From an uncultured Porphyromonadaceae bacterium (GTDB taxonomy: Bacteria > Bacteroidota > Bacteroidia > Bacteroidales > Muribaculaceae), in NCBI GenBank assembly GCA_947175265.1, contig CAMWMD010000006.1, positions 38,925 through 102,924 on the forward strand: 64,000 nucleotides of DNA, in the 5' to 3' direction. Position 1 is the first letter of the stretch; the number at the start of each line of letters is the position of its first letter. The position numbers and the translations under genes are program-made. This document shows, in pieces, positions 45,965-53,921 of this stretch. A model generated the notes under the pieces. The model had not been told where the DNA came from. It did not search any database and worked only from the letters and a program-made list of their open reading frames with translations.

Positions 45965-46978
45965 TCAATTCCTTACAATGGTATATTCCACGGAATCATT
46001 CTTCAGGGAAAGATTCAGTAGACGGTCGGGGTAACGCTTTACCTCCACATGCAATTTACCGTTGTGTGATTTGGCTGTCTCCCTGAAATCCACTTCAAGA
46101 TGAATGTCCGGGTCGTCGTTATCATCAAGACGGCTCATCGCAACGTAGTATTCTACCGGCACCTTCGACGGGAACAGGAGAAGACTCTCCCCGGAGGGGA
46201 CATTTATAGGAGTTAGCGATATGAGGGCCACCTTTTTCACCAAAGGCTCTATAGGCACTTCAACCTTCACTTTCGGGGGGATTATCCTGCATCCCGAAAG
46301 GCGTTTGAGTTTGACATCCACTTTTGTCGTCTCAGAGATATCCTTCAGGATGACGGTCTCGGTCAGCACCCTGTGTATGGTGTCAAGAATAGACTTGTCG
46401 CCATATACAAGCACACTTGACGGAGCCACCTTCACGTTTCCCTCTATCGTGAAGCCCAAAGAAGGATAAACCTTCACGACTACCTCCACAGGGACACGTT
46501 TACCTCTATTTTCGGTGTATGTGAGGCGAAGGGAATCGGCCGAGACAGAACCTATTATGGCTGACTCTCCAAAAATGTTTTTCAATGAGGAATTCAGGTC
46601 GTTTTTGGAGAAACGGAGAATACCGTTCTCGGAATACTCCCTGAAATTAATGTGGATTGTCGGCTGCTTCATGTAGCCGTTCCGCCAAAGGTTGGTGCCC
46701 TTGTCGCGCACGCTGACGTGAAGTTTCTCAGGAATATCGCTTATGAATGTCACCGTATCCGGGACGTTGGAGATATGGACACGCACATTGAAATTATCCT
46801 GAACGCTATCGTTGAGTGCCAGTATGAACCAGAATAACGCACTTATTATCACGAAGACAAGAAACACCATCACGTTGTGGAAAGATGAGGATTCCTTCAT
46901 CTTTCTCCAACGTTCCCTGAGTTGCTCGGCACGTTTCTCCTGCTCCGTGTTGTTGCTATCCTGATTCATATCAAACAT
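45965..46978 (-). CDS. YbbR-like domain protein, membrane-anchored
   Basis: 337 residues with a charged cytoplasmic N-terminus (about 1-36), one membrane segment (VMVFLVFVIISALFWFILAL) and periplasmic beta-rich YbbR-like repeats. The family is linked in other bacteria to control of cyclic-di-AMP synthases, but in Bacteroidota its role is not settled. The stop overlaps the coaE region by a few bases. A strong hairpin ends 3 bp before the annotated ATG (46978); an ATG at 46969 is an alternative. Confidence 0.88.
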   Translation of the reverse strand: MFDMNQDSNNTEQEKRAEQLRERWRKMKESSSFHNVMVFLVFVIISALFWFILALNDSVQDNFNVRVHISNVPDTVTFISDIPEKLHVSVRDKGTNLWRNGYMKQPTIHINFREYSENGILRFSKNDLNSSLKNIFGESAIIGSVSADSLRLTYTENRGKRVPVEVVVKVYPSLGFTIEGNVKVAPSSVLVYGDKSILDTIHRVLTETVILKDISETTKVDVKLKRLSGCRIIPPKVKVEVPIEPLVKKVALISLTPINVPSGESLLLFPSKVPVEYYVAMSRLDDNDDPDIHLEVDFRETAKSHNGKLHVEVKRYPDRLLNLSLKNDSVEYTIVRN

Positions 46979-47010
46979 AAAAGCCGGGAAGACACATTCT
47001 TCTCCCGGCT
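46979..47010 (-). terminator. Hairpin immediately upstream of ybbR (attenuator or terminator of yajC)
   Basis: On the minus strand AGCCGGGA and TCCCGGCT pair, extended by AGA/TCT across a 2-nt bulge (plus positions about 46982-47010), followed by TTTT that runs into the ybbR ATG. It may partly end transcription after yajC and also hide the ybbR start. Confidence 0.55.
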
Positions 47011-47026
47011 GTCAAATATCGTCAGA

Positions 47027-47350
47027 CTATTTCTTCTCCGTGTTCTCTTGAGTTCCGGCAGGGAATACCGATGCCTTATCAACCTTGATAGACACTCCGG
47101 GAGCAACCTCCATAATTATTGTGAGGTCAGAAATCTCCTTGATTTTGCCGTGTATGCCTCCGGCAGTCACCACCCTGTCGCCCGTCTGCATAGCCTCGCG
47201 GGCTTTCTTGATTTCCTTCTGCTTTTTTGATTGCGGACGGATCATGAAGAAGTAGAAAATCACTATCATGGCGATAATCATCAACATACCGCTCAATCCG
47301 CCTCCTCCCGCTTCACTCTGAAGAAGGAACATAGAATTCAATGTATTCAT
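47027..47350 (-). CDS. yajC: Preprotein translocase subunit YajC
   Basis: A 107-residue accessory subunit of the SecDF-YajC complex. One membrane segment (MLMIIAMIVIFYFFMI) is followed by the family motif RPQSKKQKE and a soluble domain (MQTGDRVVTAGGIHGKI). It is located in the inner membrane. It lies between nusB and ybbR. A -7 promoter element (47392-47399) precedes it. Confidence 0.95.
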   Translation of the reverse strand: MNTLNSMFLLQSEAGGGGLSGMLMIIAMIVIFYFFMIRPQSKKQKEIKKAREAMQTGDRVVTAGGIHGKIKEISDLTIIMEVAPGVSIKVDKASVFPAGTQENTEKK

Positions 47351-47391
47351 CTCTTATTGGTTTTCCTTGATTTATTTTAAGATTCAGGCCA

Positions 47392-47399
47392 CAAAGTTA
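47392..47399 (-). promoter_or_regulatory. Promoter -7 element of yajC
   Basis: TAACTTTG on the minus strand, 42 bp upstream of the yajC ATG. I found no clear TTG at the expected distance, so confidence is limited. Confidence 0.45.
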
Positions 47400-47456
47400 A
47401 TCACTTTCATTCACTTTTCCTAACTTGCCGCCTGAATTTTGAATGCTCACTACGCT

Positions 47457-48857
47457 TTATTTGTTGATCTTCCCCTCCTCACGCAGTCGGTTGGTGATGG
47501 AGTAGAGAATGCCGTTGAGGAAGGCGCCGCTCTTCGACGTGCTGTAGCTCTTGGCTATCTCTATATACTCGTTGATACTTACCGCCAGCGGAATCTTCGG
47601 GAAGTTGACTATCTCGGCGAGCGCAGTCATGGCTATAACCACGTCCATGAATGCCAATCTGTCGCTGTCCCACCGGTCGGTCTTGATTGAATCATCTATA
47701 TATCTGCGATAGACATCCTTGTTCCTGACAACTTCCGTGAACAGCTGGCGTCCGAACGAGGCATCCTCATCATCCTTATACATGGCGAGCACAGGATGAG
47801 TGTCAGGATCGGCATCCTCAAACCTTTTAAGGGTCTTGAGGAAGAACGTCCCTATTATCTCGAGGTCATCGTTCCAGAATACCGACTGGGTCTCCAGCGT
47901 CTCAAGGAAATCCTCGCTGTGGAATATGATATGCTTGAAGACGTTGCGCCAGAACTCACAGTCGGTATGGAAATCTGTCGTCGGGAAATTCATGTAGTCG
48001 TCATAAATCTCCGAGGCCATTATCTCCTTGAGCAGCGACTCAAGCATCACCCTTTCCTCCGGCATCCATGAGATTTTGTTGCGCTCAACGTAATCGTTGA
48101 TATCCGGGTCGTTGCGCAGTGCCTCCACAAGACCATTCTCCACAAAACGCATATTGGGGTTGAGGTCCTCATCCGTTGGCACGTATTTAGTCCTGTTATC
48201 CTCAAGTTGCGACTCTCGCAGATTCGTCAGCTCCACCGGAAGGATGAGGAGCCTGAAATAAAGTTCCCTCGCCTTATCCATGCTTTTGGCCAGAGTCTTG
48301 AGGGCATCGTCAATATTGTCGCGTGAGGCATAGAAGTTCCTGAAGGTTTCCTCCATCATATCCTTCATCCTGTCGACTCCGCGGATTGTGTAATTCTCCC
48401 TTCTGGAAATTATGTTGTTGAGAAGCGGGCTTACCATTATGACAAGTTTGAAAAGACGCTCCCATACCTGGTCGTCTTCACCTTTGTCGGTATCCATGTT
48501 CTTGATGTAATTCTTGTAAACGCCGCTTTCCTTGACCTGTTCCGCCAAATCCCGAACGGCTCCCTCAAGAGGGAACTGCTCATATCTGTATTTATTGAGA
48601 AGACTCTTCAACTTCTCATCGGCCAGAATCTTTTTTATGAACCGTGTGTCCTCGAGAGGGCGGTAACCTCCTCTTTTCTCTATATCCTCCGCTATCCTCA
48701 CCATCAGCACAAGCATATCGAGATAAAGACTATAGGCAAATCTTTTCTCCTTCGTGGGAGCCGAAGGCTGCGATTCCAACATGAAATGATTTTCTATCAA
48801 TAGGTAAGAATAAAGTAGCTGAACCACCTTTATTCTGATCAACACACGATTAATCAT
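47457..48857 (-). CDS. nusB: NusB transcription antitermination factor, long form with internal duplication
   Basis: 466 residues, far longer than the 130-150 of typical NusB. The N-terminus (MINRVLIRIKVVQLLYSYLL) and the C-terminal NusB core (about 395-460: RLAFMDVVIAMTALAEIVNFP ... STSKSGAFLNGIL) are recognisable. The middle appears duplicated: segment A (about 43-175) and segment B (about 198-345) share LY..ML.L.V, S..Y..Y, W...FK..I and a terminal helix in the same spacing. NusB binds boxA RNA with S10 in rRNA antitermination. A consensus promoter lies 80 bp upstream; yajC, ybbR, coaE and DUF5606 follow. Confidence 0.9.
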   Translation of the reverse strand: MINRVLIRIKVVQLLYSYLLIENHFMLESQPSAPTKEKRFAYSLYLDMLVLMVRIAEDIEKRGGYRPLEDTRFIKKILADEKLKSLLNKYRYEQFPLEGAVRDLAEQVKESGVYKNYIKNMDTDKGEDDQVWERLFKLVIMVSPLLNNIISRRENYTIRGVDRMKDMMEETFRNFYASRDNIDDALKTLAKSMDKARELYFRLLILPVELTNLRESQLEDNRTKYVPTDEDLNPNMRFVENGLVEALRNDPDINDYVERNKISWMPEERVMLESLLKEIMASEIYDDYMNFPTTDFHTDCEFWRNVFKHIIFHSEDFLETLETQSVFWNDDLEIIGTFFLKTLKRFEDADPDTHPVLAMYKDDEDASFGRQLFTEVVRNKDVYRRYIDDSIKTDRWDSDRLAFMDVVIAMTALAEIVNFPKIPLAVSINEYIEIAKSYSTSKSGAFLNGILYSITNRLREEGKINK

Positions 48858-48936
48858 AACTCTTTATGGTCGTTTCTTTTCTTTTTCTATCCGTGGCGCT
48901 CCCTGTCCGAGGGCTCGCCGACGGCGTTTAACGATG

Positions 48937-48968
48937 CAAAATTAACCCAAATGAGTCAATTCACCAAA
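48937..48968 (-). promoter_or_regulatory. Promoter of nusB
   Basis: On the minus strand TTTG (48965-48968), a 20-bp spacer and TAATTTTG (48937-48944) fit the Bacteroidota consensus, 80 bp upstream of nusB. Confidence 0.7.
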
Positions 48969-49004
48969 AATATACCGCAATTTTTCATTTTTAATTACAT
49001 ATTA

Positions 49005-49042
49005 TCATAAAGAAGGGGGAAACCGTCGCCGGTATCCCCCTT
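49005..49042 (-). terminator. Terminator of the double-GH13 gene
   Basis: On the minus strand AAGGGGGA and TCCCCCTT (plus 49034-49042 and 49013-49020) pair, extended by ACC/GGT. A T-rich CTTTAT follows. It lies 31 bp past the stop. Confidence 0.7.
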
Positions 49043-49073
49043 GCTATATCAGCATATTTGCCTGAACTCAATC

Positions 49074-52000
49074 TCAGTTCATCTTTATGAATGCAGGCAC
49101 CCACGCCTTGACGCTGACGGTGCTGCTCACGTTTCCTCCATTGATAAGGTCGAGGCCCGTACCGCCTATGGACACGTTGGCATCCGTAGATGAGAATATC
49201 ACTACCACCTTGTTGCCTGTCTGGCTGTCGGTCTTCGTGATTATCTCGATGTTGTTGCCCTGCTGCTGACGCTGCACACTGCCTCTCCAAAGTGCGGGAT
49301 TCTCGGCGCGTGCCTTGAATACCTTCGCAACATAATCGTGTACCATCTGCTCGTTACGGTTGAAGCCGGTAAGGCGGCCTGATGTGCGCGACTTGTTATC
49401 ATTATAACCGTTTCCGCTCTTGTCGCCTATCTCATCACCATACAAAGTGCATGTCGGGCCTGAGTATGCGGCCACCGCTGCGTGGCGTGTCATCAACTCC
49501 TGGGGACGCGAATTAACGTCGACAAAATCCCCAACACGGGAAGTGTCATGGTTGCTGAGGAAAATTGTGGGATTTACTCCTGCATCGCGGTAGCCTCTGC
49601 TTGCTGCGTCGTTGGAAAGGAACCATCCGCAACTTCCGACACCTGAACTCAGATTTACAAGATTATCCTTGCCATCGAAATCCATCACACTCTTCAAGCC
49701 ATCCTGTCTTGTGGTGCAGATGTTGCCTGCGCTTGTCCAGTCCTCGCCGACCATATAGGCAAGTGTGCCCCACTGTTCACCTCTCGCTCGGCGTTCTGCC
49801 GCAACTTTCTCAGCCTCTTTACGGAGATCGTTCCAATAGTTGTGGCCACCCTGATATACCTGATAGCACTGGTCAAGACGCCAGCCGTCAACTCCACGCT
49901 CCATCCAGTAACGGATCACCTCCTTGAAGTAGTCGAGCGAACCGGGGAACTGGATATTTCCGAACTCGGAACCACGCTCATTGGAGGTGTTATCATGAGT
50001 GGATATCCATTTTCCGTTAGGCGATGCGCTGTTTACGCCGCCATGATGACCGAATACACCGTCGAGTATCACATATATGCCGCGTGAATGGGCCTCTCTG
50101 ATAAGTTCGTCAAATTCCGCCTCTGTGCCGAATTTCGGGTCAACCTTGAAATAATTGGTGCAGAAATAGCCTGTGGCCTGTAGTTTCTCACCACCCATTC
50201 CGTTGGTTGAATCAAATATCGGTGTCATCCAGATAGCATTCATGCCAAGTTCCTTGATGTAGTCAAGTGAGTTGATGATGCCGCGCAGGTTGCCGTTCTT
50301 GCGGTGACCTTCCGGACCCCACATATCGCTATAGCCGCTTGCTCCGCCGTCGCCATGCTGGAACGAGCCTACCATTATCTGGTAGATCGACAATTCCCTC
50401 CAGTCCCCGGTAAGGGTATAGACGGGCTGGGAGTCATCTCTCCTGAAGGTACCGCTGTATGTGGCGGTGCCAAGACTGTTGGTAGCCGTGATACTGAGTG
50501 TACCGCTCTGGTTCTCTCCGAGATAATCGCTCACATTCAATGAGGTCGATCCGTTGCCGAGGGTTAAAGTGCGATTGTTGAATGAGCCTGTGATTGTGGT
50601 TGCGTCGTTCTCGATAGTGACAGTTATCGAGCCTGTCCCGCGCACGTCGCCTCCATCGGGAGATACGGTGATGACCGGTTTCTGAGGACCGTAAGATACG
50701 AGTGAGTGCGATCCATCTGCCTTATAGGTGTGCTTATTGACAAACTCAAGGTCGCTTTCACCTGCTCGTTCACCGCTATTCTCACCATGATTACCCCAAC
50801 TGATTATTATCTTGGTCGGAGTCGTCTTGCCAGCCGGGAGAGCCCAATAGTATTTACCGTTCTTCTTGGTCATTGCATCTCCGGGCCATTCTCCACTCGC
50901 TGTGCAGTTGACGTTTCCATCCCAGGCCCAAACAGTCACGTTCTGTTTGCTTGTGTCATCGAAATAGATGAATACTCCATCCTCTACAGGGTCATCATTT
51001 CCACCCTGCTGCTTGGTATAAGTGAACGTCTTAACCTCGCTGCCGGCTTCATTTGCCGCGTATGCCTTCAGAGTGGTGGTCTCGGTAAAGGTCAGCGGAG
51101 AAGAGTAGCGGGTTGACGACTGAGAGGGTGTCGTGCCGTCGAGTGTATAATAAATGTCTGTGGCAGGCGACACGGAAAGAGCGACAGAAACGCTGTTGCT
51201 GAACGTACCGCCGTCGGGCGACGCTGAGATGACCGGTTTCTGAGGTCCGTATGACACGAGGGAGTGGGAGCCGTCGGATTTGTAGGTATGACCATTGACA
51301 TATTCAAGGTCGCCACCTCCTGCTTTCTCTCCGCCATTGTTGCTGAATATGATCTGGGTGGGTTTCTTTCCTGACGGTGCTTCCCAATAGAGGACGCCGT
51401 TCTTCTCGCTCATGGCATCGCCGGGCCAATTTCCGGAGGCTGTGCAGTTTACGTCGCCATCCCAAGCCCAAACCTTCACGTCCCAATTCTTGTCGTTCAC
51501 AAAGTAGACGTAATTTTTATCAGGCTCGATAGGATCGATCACATTGCTCTTGGTATAGGTGAAGGTCTTTATATCGCTTCCTGAGTCGTTGGCGGCGAAG
51601 GTCTTCAGTGTGGTGGTCTCCGTAAAGGTCAGAGGTGCGGTATAGAGGGTTGATGACTGCGAGGGTGTCGAGCCGTCAAGTGTATAATATATGTCTGTCG
51701 CGGGTGACACGGAAAGAGAGACAGTAACGCTGTTGCTGAACGTACCGCCATCGGGAGAGGCGGTTACAACGGGTTTTGTCGGTGTCGGTATCGGGGGAAT
51801 CGGGGGCACATAATTGCCGATTGTGCCGTATTCCTCAATCAACATTACCGGACCTGAAGCAGTCATAGTCACTTTTCCACCACTTATGGTTGCGGTCCTG
51901 GAAATGTCGTAGCCGTCCATTACCCTCTGTCCGTCGTTGAATACCCCATTGACATTGACAGTATATGACTGGCCGGCCTGTGTGTTGAGACGAATCACGA

Positions 52001-53912
52001 CGGCATTTTCATATCCGTTTTCTGAGAATTTCCTTCCGTAAGTGTCCTGGCCGAGATTTATCTGGCTTCCCGCACCTACGGCTGCATTCCTCCGGCGGAA
52101 CTGACCAACCTTCTGCCAGTGTTTGTTAACGTCATTGTCTACTGCATTCCAGTTGAAATCTCCTCGGGTCACCATGCCGGGGTCGCCTTTACCGTCTACT
52201 GCGGGGCGTGAAGTCTCGTCGCCGTAATAAATCTGTGCTCCACCGGGACAGAGCAACAGCATGGTGCCGACTGCCTTCTGGTCTCCCGGACGGTGCAGAC
52301 CGGTATCGTGGCTTGAGACGTAGTTGAGCACTTGTTTGCCGGAATTGCCGTTGCAGAAGTTGGCGTAATATTCCCAGTCGACGGTTGTCGGGGTCCTTCC
52401 GGTGCCACCTTCGGTGCCGTTGAATGCGAAGTTGATCATAGAGTCGAAACCACCCTGTGAGAAGTAGCCTGTGTCGCCATGATCCCAACCCCAGGCCTCG
52501 CCTGTCATCCAGAAATCATCTGTCCAGTTCTTGGCGTATGCGTCGGCTCTTTCGCTTGAGCGCCATCTCTGCAATGCCGCCTTACATGTGTTCTTGAGTT
52601 GGTTCCAACGTGAGAATTCCACATGCTTGGCCGTATCGCAACGGAATCCGTCGATTCCGAAATACTCAACCCAAGCTGCAAGCCAGTTTATCACATAATC
52701 TGCGGGCGCGCCTTTTCCGTCTACTCTCCAGTCATCGGCGTTCGGAAGGCGATACTTATCCCATTCGCCACCTTTCTCGGCCGCCCACTTCTTCTTGAGG
52801 AACGGAGGGACGTTGACTGTCTGCGTTTTCTCTGTTACAACGTCGGGAAGACCGGCAAGCGACATCGTCTTGTCGTCTCCACCGGGCACTGCAAAGCCGG
52901 CTGATGTGCCCCAACTGCGGTCACCGAACGCACGCACGAAACCGCTCCACCAGTTGCCCCACTTCCCTTGGCTGTCGGCGTTGAAGGAGACGGGGTTGCT
53001 CGACGACCACATGGTGTAGGGGGCGCCATTTGGCACCCATCCTGCTGTCGGTGTGCCGTTGAAGTTTCCGAAATCGTAGTCCACGCAATCATCGAGAGTG
53101 GAGTATCCCGTATGATTCAGCACAATATCCATCACCACACGGATGCCACGCTTGTGGGCCTCGGTCACGAAATTGCGCATATCCTCAATCGTACCCATGT
53201 TGCGGTCCATGAAAGTCCAGTCAAGGGTATAATAGCCGTGGAAAGCGTAGTGGGCGAAGGCATCATCCTTGCCACCTGTCCAGCCGTGCATCTGCTCGTA
53301 GGGTGCGGTGATCCATATCGCATTTACTCCAAGGTTGTTGAGATAGTCGAGTTTCTGGGTCAGACCCTTGATATCTCCGCCGTGGAAGGTAGCCACGTCG
53401 GAGTTCCCTACTGTCTTGTGGCGATGATAACTTTCATCATTGCTCGTGTCGCCGTTATAGAAGCGGTCGGTGAGCACGAAATATATGTTGGCATTCTTCC
53501 AGGTGAAATATTCCTGGCGTGCGTTTTCGGGAGTCTTGACCTTTATGGTGTAGGTCTCTATTTCCGTACCGTTCTTCACCGTGTAGGTGATAATGTTCTC
53601 ACCACCTTGCAGACTTCCGAGAGAGTGGTTGGTATAGCCTGTGCCGTTTACGTTGATCTCCACCACGGCATCCTTTGAGGCCGGGGCTGCCGAGAAGGTA
53701 GCCAGTGAGGAGGCATCCTCATCCAGTTCTATCTCGTAGGTCTTTGTCTGCGGATTGAAGTTGCTGAGGATGTTCCGTCCGTCAACCTTCACCTCCAGCC
53801 TGTTTAGCGTGGCATCTCCGGTGATGTCTGCCGCTATGCTGAACACTCCGGCCCCCGATAGAAGTGCGGCGGCGAGAAGCGTGCGTATATTTGTTTTCTT
53901 ATTTGTCTTCAT
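49074..53912 (-). CDS. Secreted starch-active enzyme with two GH13 catalytic domains and two CBM26-type modules
   Basis: A 1612-residue exported protein. Order: signal peptide (1-28); cadherin-like beta-sandwich (about 30-130); GH13 domain 1 (about 135-720); a chitobiase-C-like beta domain plus CBM26-like starch-binding module, repeated twice as a 179-residue unit; an Ig-like domain; GH13 domain 2 (about 1165-1600). Domain 1 residues are Asp426 (GFRCDTAKH), Glu472 (MTGEAW) and Asp536 (SSHDTG). Domain 2 residues are Asp1347 (GWRLDQ), Glu1390 (MVGEDW) and Asp1456 (NHDTSR). In region I of domain 2 the usual Asn is Gly (DGVFGHHG). Both domains therefore look catalytic. It should cleave alpha-1,4 (perhaps alpha-1,6) links in starch or glycogen outside the cell. 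It follows the GLUG/T9SS gene by 9 bp. Confidence 0.9.
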   Translation of the reverse strand: MKTNKKTNIRTLLAAALLSGAGVFSIAADITGDATLNRLEVKVDGRNILSNFNPQTKTYEIELDEDASSLATFSAAPASKDAVVEINVNGTGYTNHSLGSLQGGENIITYTVKNGTEIETYTIKVKTPENARQEYFTWKNANIYFVLTDRFYNGDTSNDESYHRHKTVGNSDVATFHGGDIKGLTQKLDYLNNLGVNAIWITAPYEQMHGWTGGKDDAFAHYAFHGYYTLDWTFMDRNMGTIEDMRNFVTEAHKRGIRVVMDIVLNHTGYSTLDDCVDYDFGNFNGTPTAGWVPNGAPYTMWSSSNPVSFNADSQGKWGNWWSGFVRAFGDRSWGTSAGFAVPGGDDKTMSLAGLPDVVTEKTQTVNVPPFLKKKWAAEKGGEWDKYRLPNADDWRVDGKGAPADYVINWLAAWVEYFGIDGFRCDTAKHVEFSRWNQLKNTCKAALQRWRSSERADAYAKNWTDDFWMTGEAWGWDHGDTGYFSQGGFDSMINFAFNGTEGGTGRTPTTVDWEYYANFCNGNSGKQVLNYVSSHDTGLHRPGDQKAVGTMLLLCPGGAQIYYGDETSRPAVDGKGDPGMVTRGDFNWNAVDNDVNKHWQKVGQFRRRNAAVGAGSQINLGQDTYGRKFSENGYENAVVIRLNTQAGQSYTVNVNGVFNDGQRVMDGYDISRTATISGGKVTMTASGPVMLIEEYGTIGNYVPPIPPIPTPTKPVVTASPDGGTFSNSVTVSLSVSPATDIYYTLDGSTPSQSSTLYTAPLTFTETTTLKTFAANDSGSDIKTFTYTKSNVIDPIEPDKNYVYFVNDKNWDVKVWAWDGDVNCTASGNWPGDAMSEKNGVLYWEAPSGKKPTQIIFSNNGGEKAGGGDLEYVNGHTYKSDGSHSLVSYGPQKPVISASPDGGTFSNSVSVALSVSPATDIYYTLDGTTPSQSSTRYSSPLTFTETTTLKAYAANEAGSEVKTFTYTKQQGGNDDPVEDGVFIYFDDTSKQNVTVWAWDGNVNCTASGEWPGDAMTKKNGKYYWALPAGKTTPTKIIISWGNHGENSGERAGESDLEFVNKHTYKADGSHSLVSYGPQKPVITVSPDGGDVRGTGSITVTIENDATTITGSFNNRTLTLGNGSTSLNVSDYLGENQSGTLSITATNSLGTATYSGTFRRDDSQPVYTLTGDWRELSIYQIMVGSFQHGDGGASGYSDMWGPEGHRKNGNLRGIINSLDYIKELGMNAIWMTPIFDSTNGMGGEKLQATGYFCTNYFKVDPKFGTEAEFDELIREAHSRGIYVILDGVFGHHGGVNSASPNGKWISTHDNTSNERGSEFGNIQFPGSLDYFKEVIRYWMERGVDGWRLDQCYQVYQGGHNYWNDLRKEAEKVAAERRARGEQWGTLAYMVGEDWTSAGNICTTRQDGLKSVMDFDGKDNLVNLSSGVGSCGWFLSNDAASRGYRDAGVNPTIFLSNHDTSRVGDFVDVNSRPQELMTRHAAVAAYSGPTCTLYGDEIGDKSGNGYNDNKSRTSGRLTGFNRNEQMVHDYVAKVFKARAENPALWRGSVQRQQQGNNIEIITKTDSQTGNKVVVIFSSTDANVSIGGTGLDLINGGNVSSTVSVKAWVPAFIKMN
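50653..51789 (-). repeat. In-frame tandem duplication, 537-bp period, inside the double-GH13 gene
   Basis: The beta-domain plus CBM26-like segment occurs twice in tandem. Matching strings (ACGCTGTTGCTGAACGTACC at 51190 and at 51727) are 537 bp apart, or 179 codons. The copies share long near-identical stretches, so the duplication is fairly recent. Confidence 0.8.
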
Positions 53913-53921
53913 GATGGGTGG

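Noticed and set aside
52968..53678. Plus-strand open frame of 236 codons opposite the GH13 gene
   Set aside because: It lies opposite the conserved GH13 catalytic domain with no ribosome-binding or promoter context.
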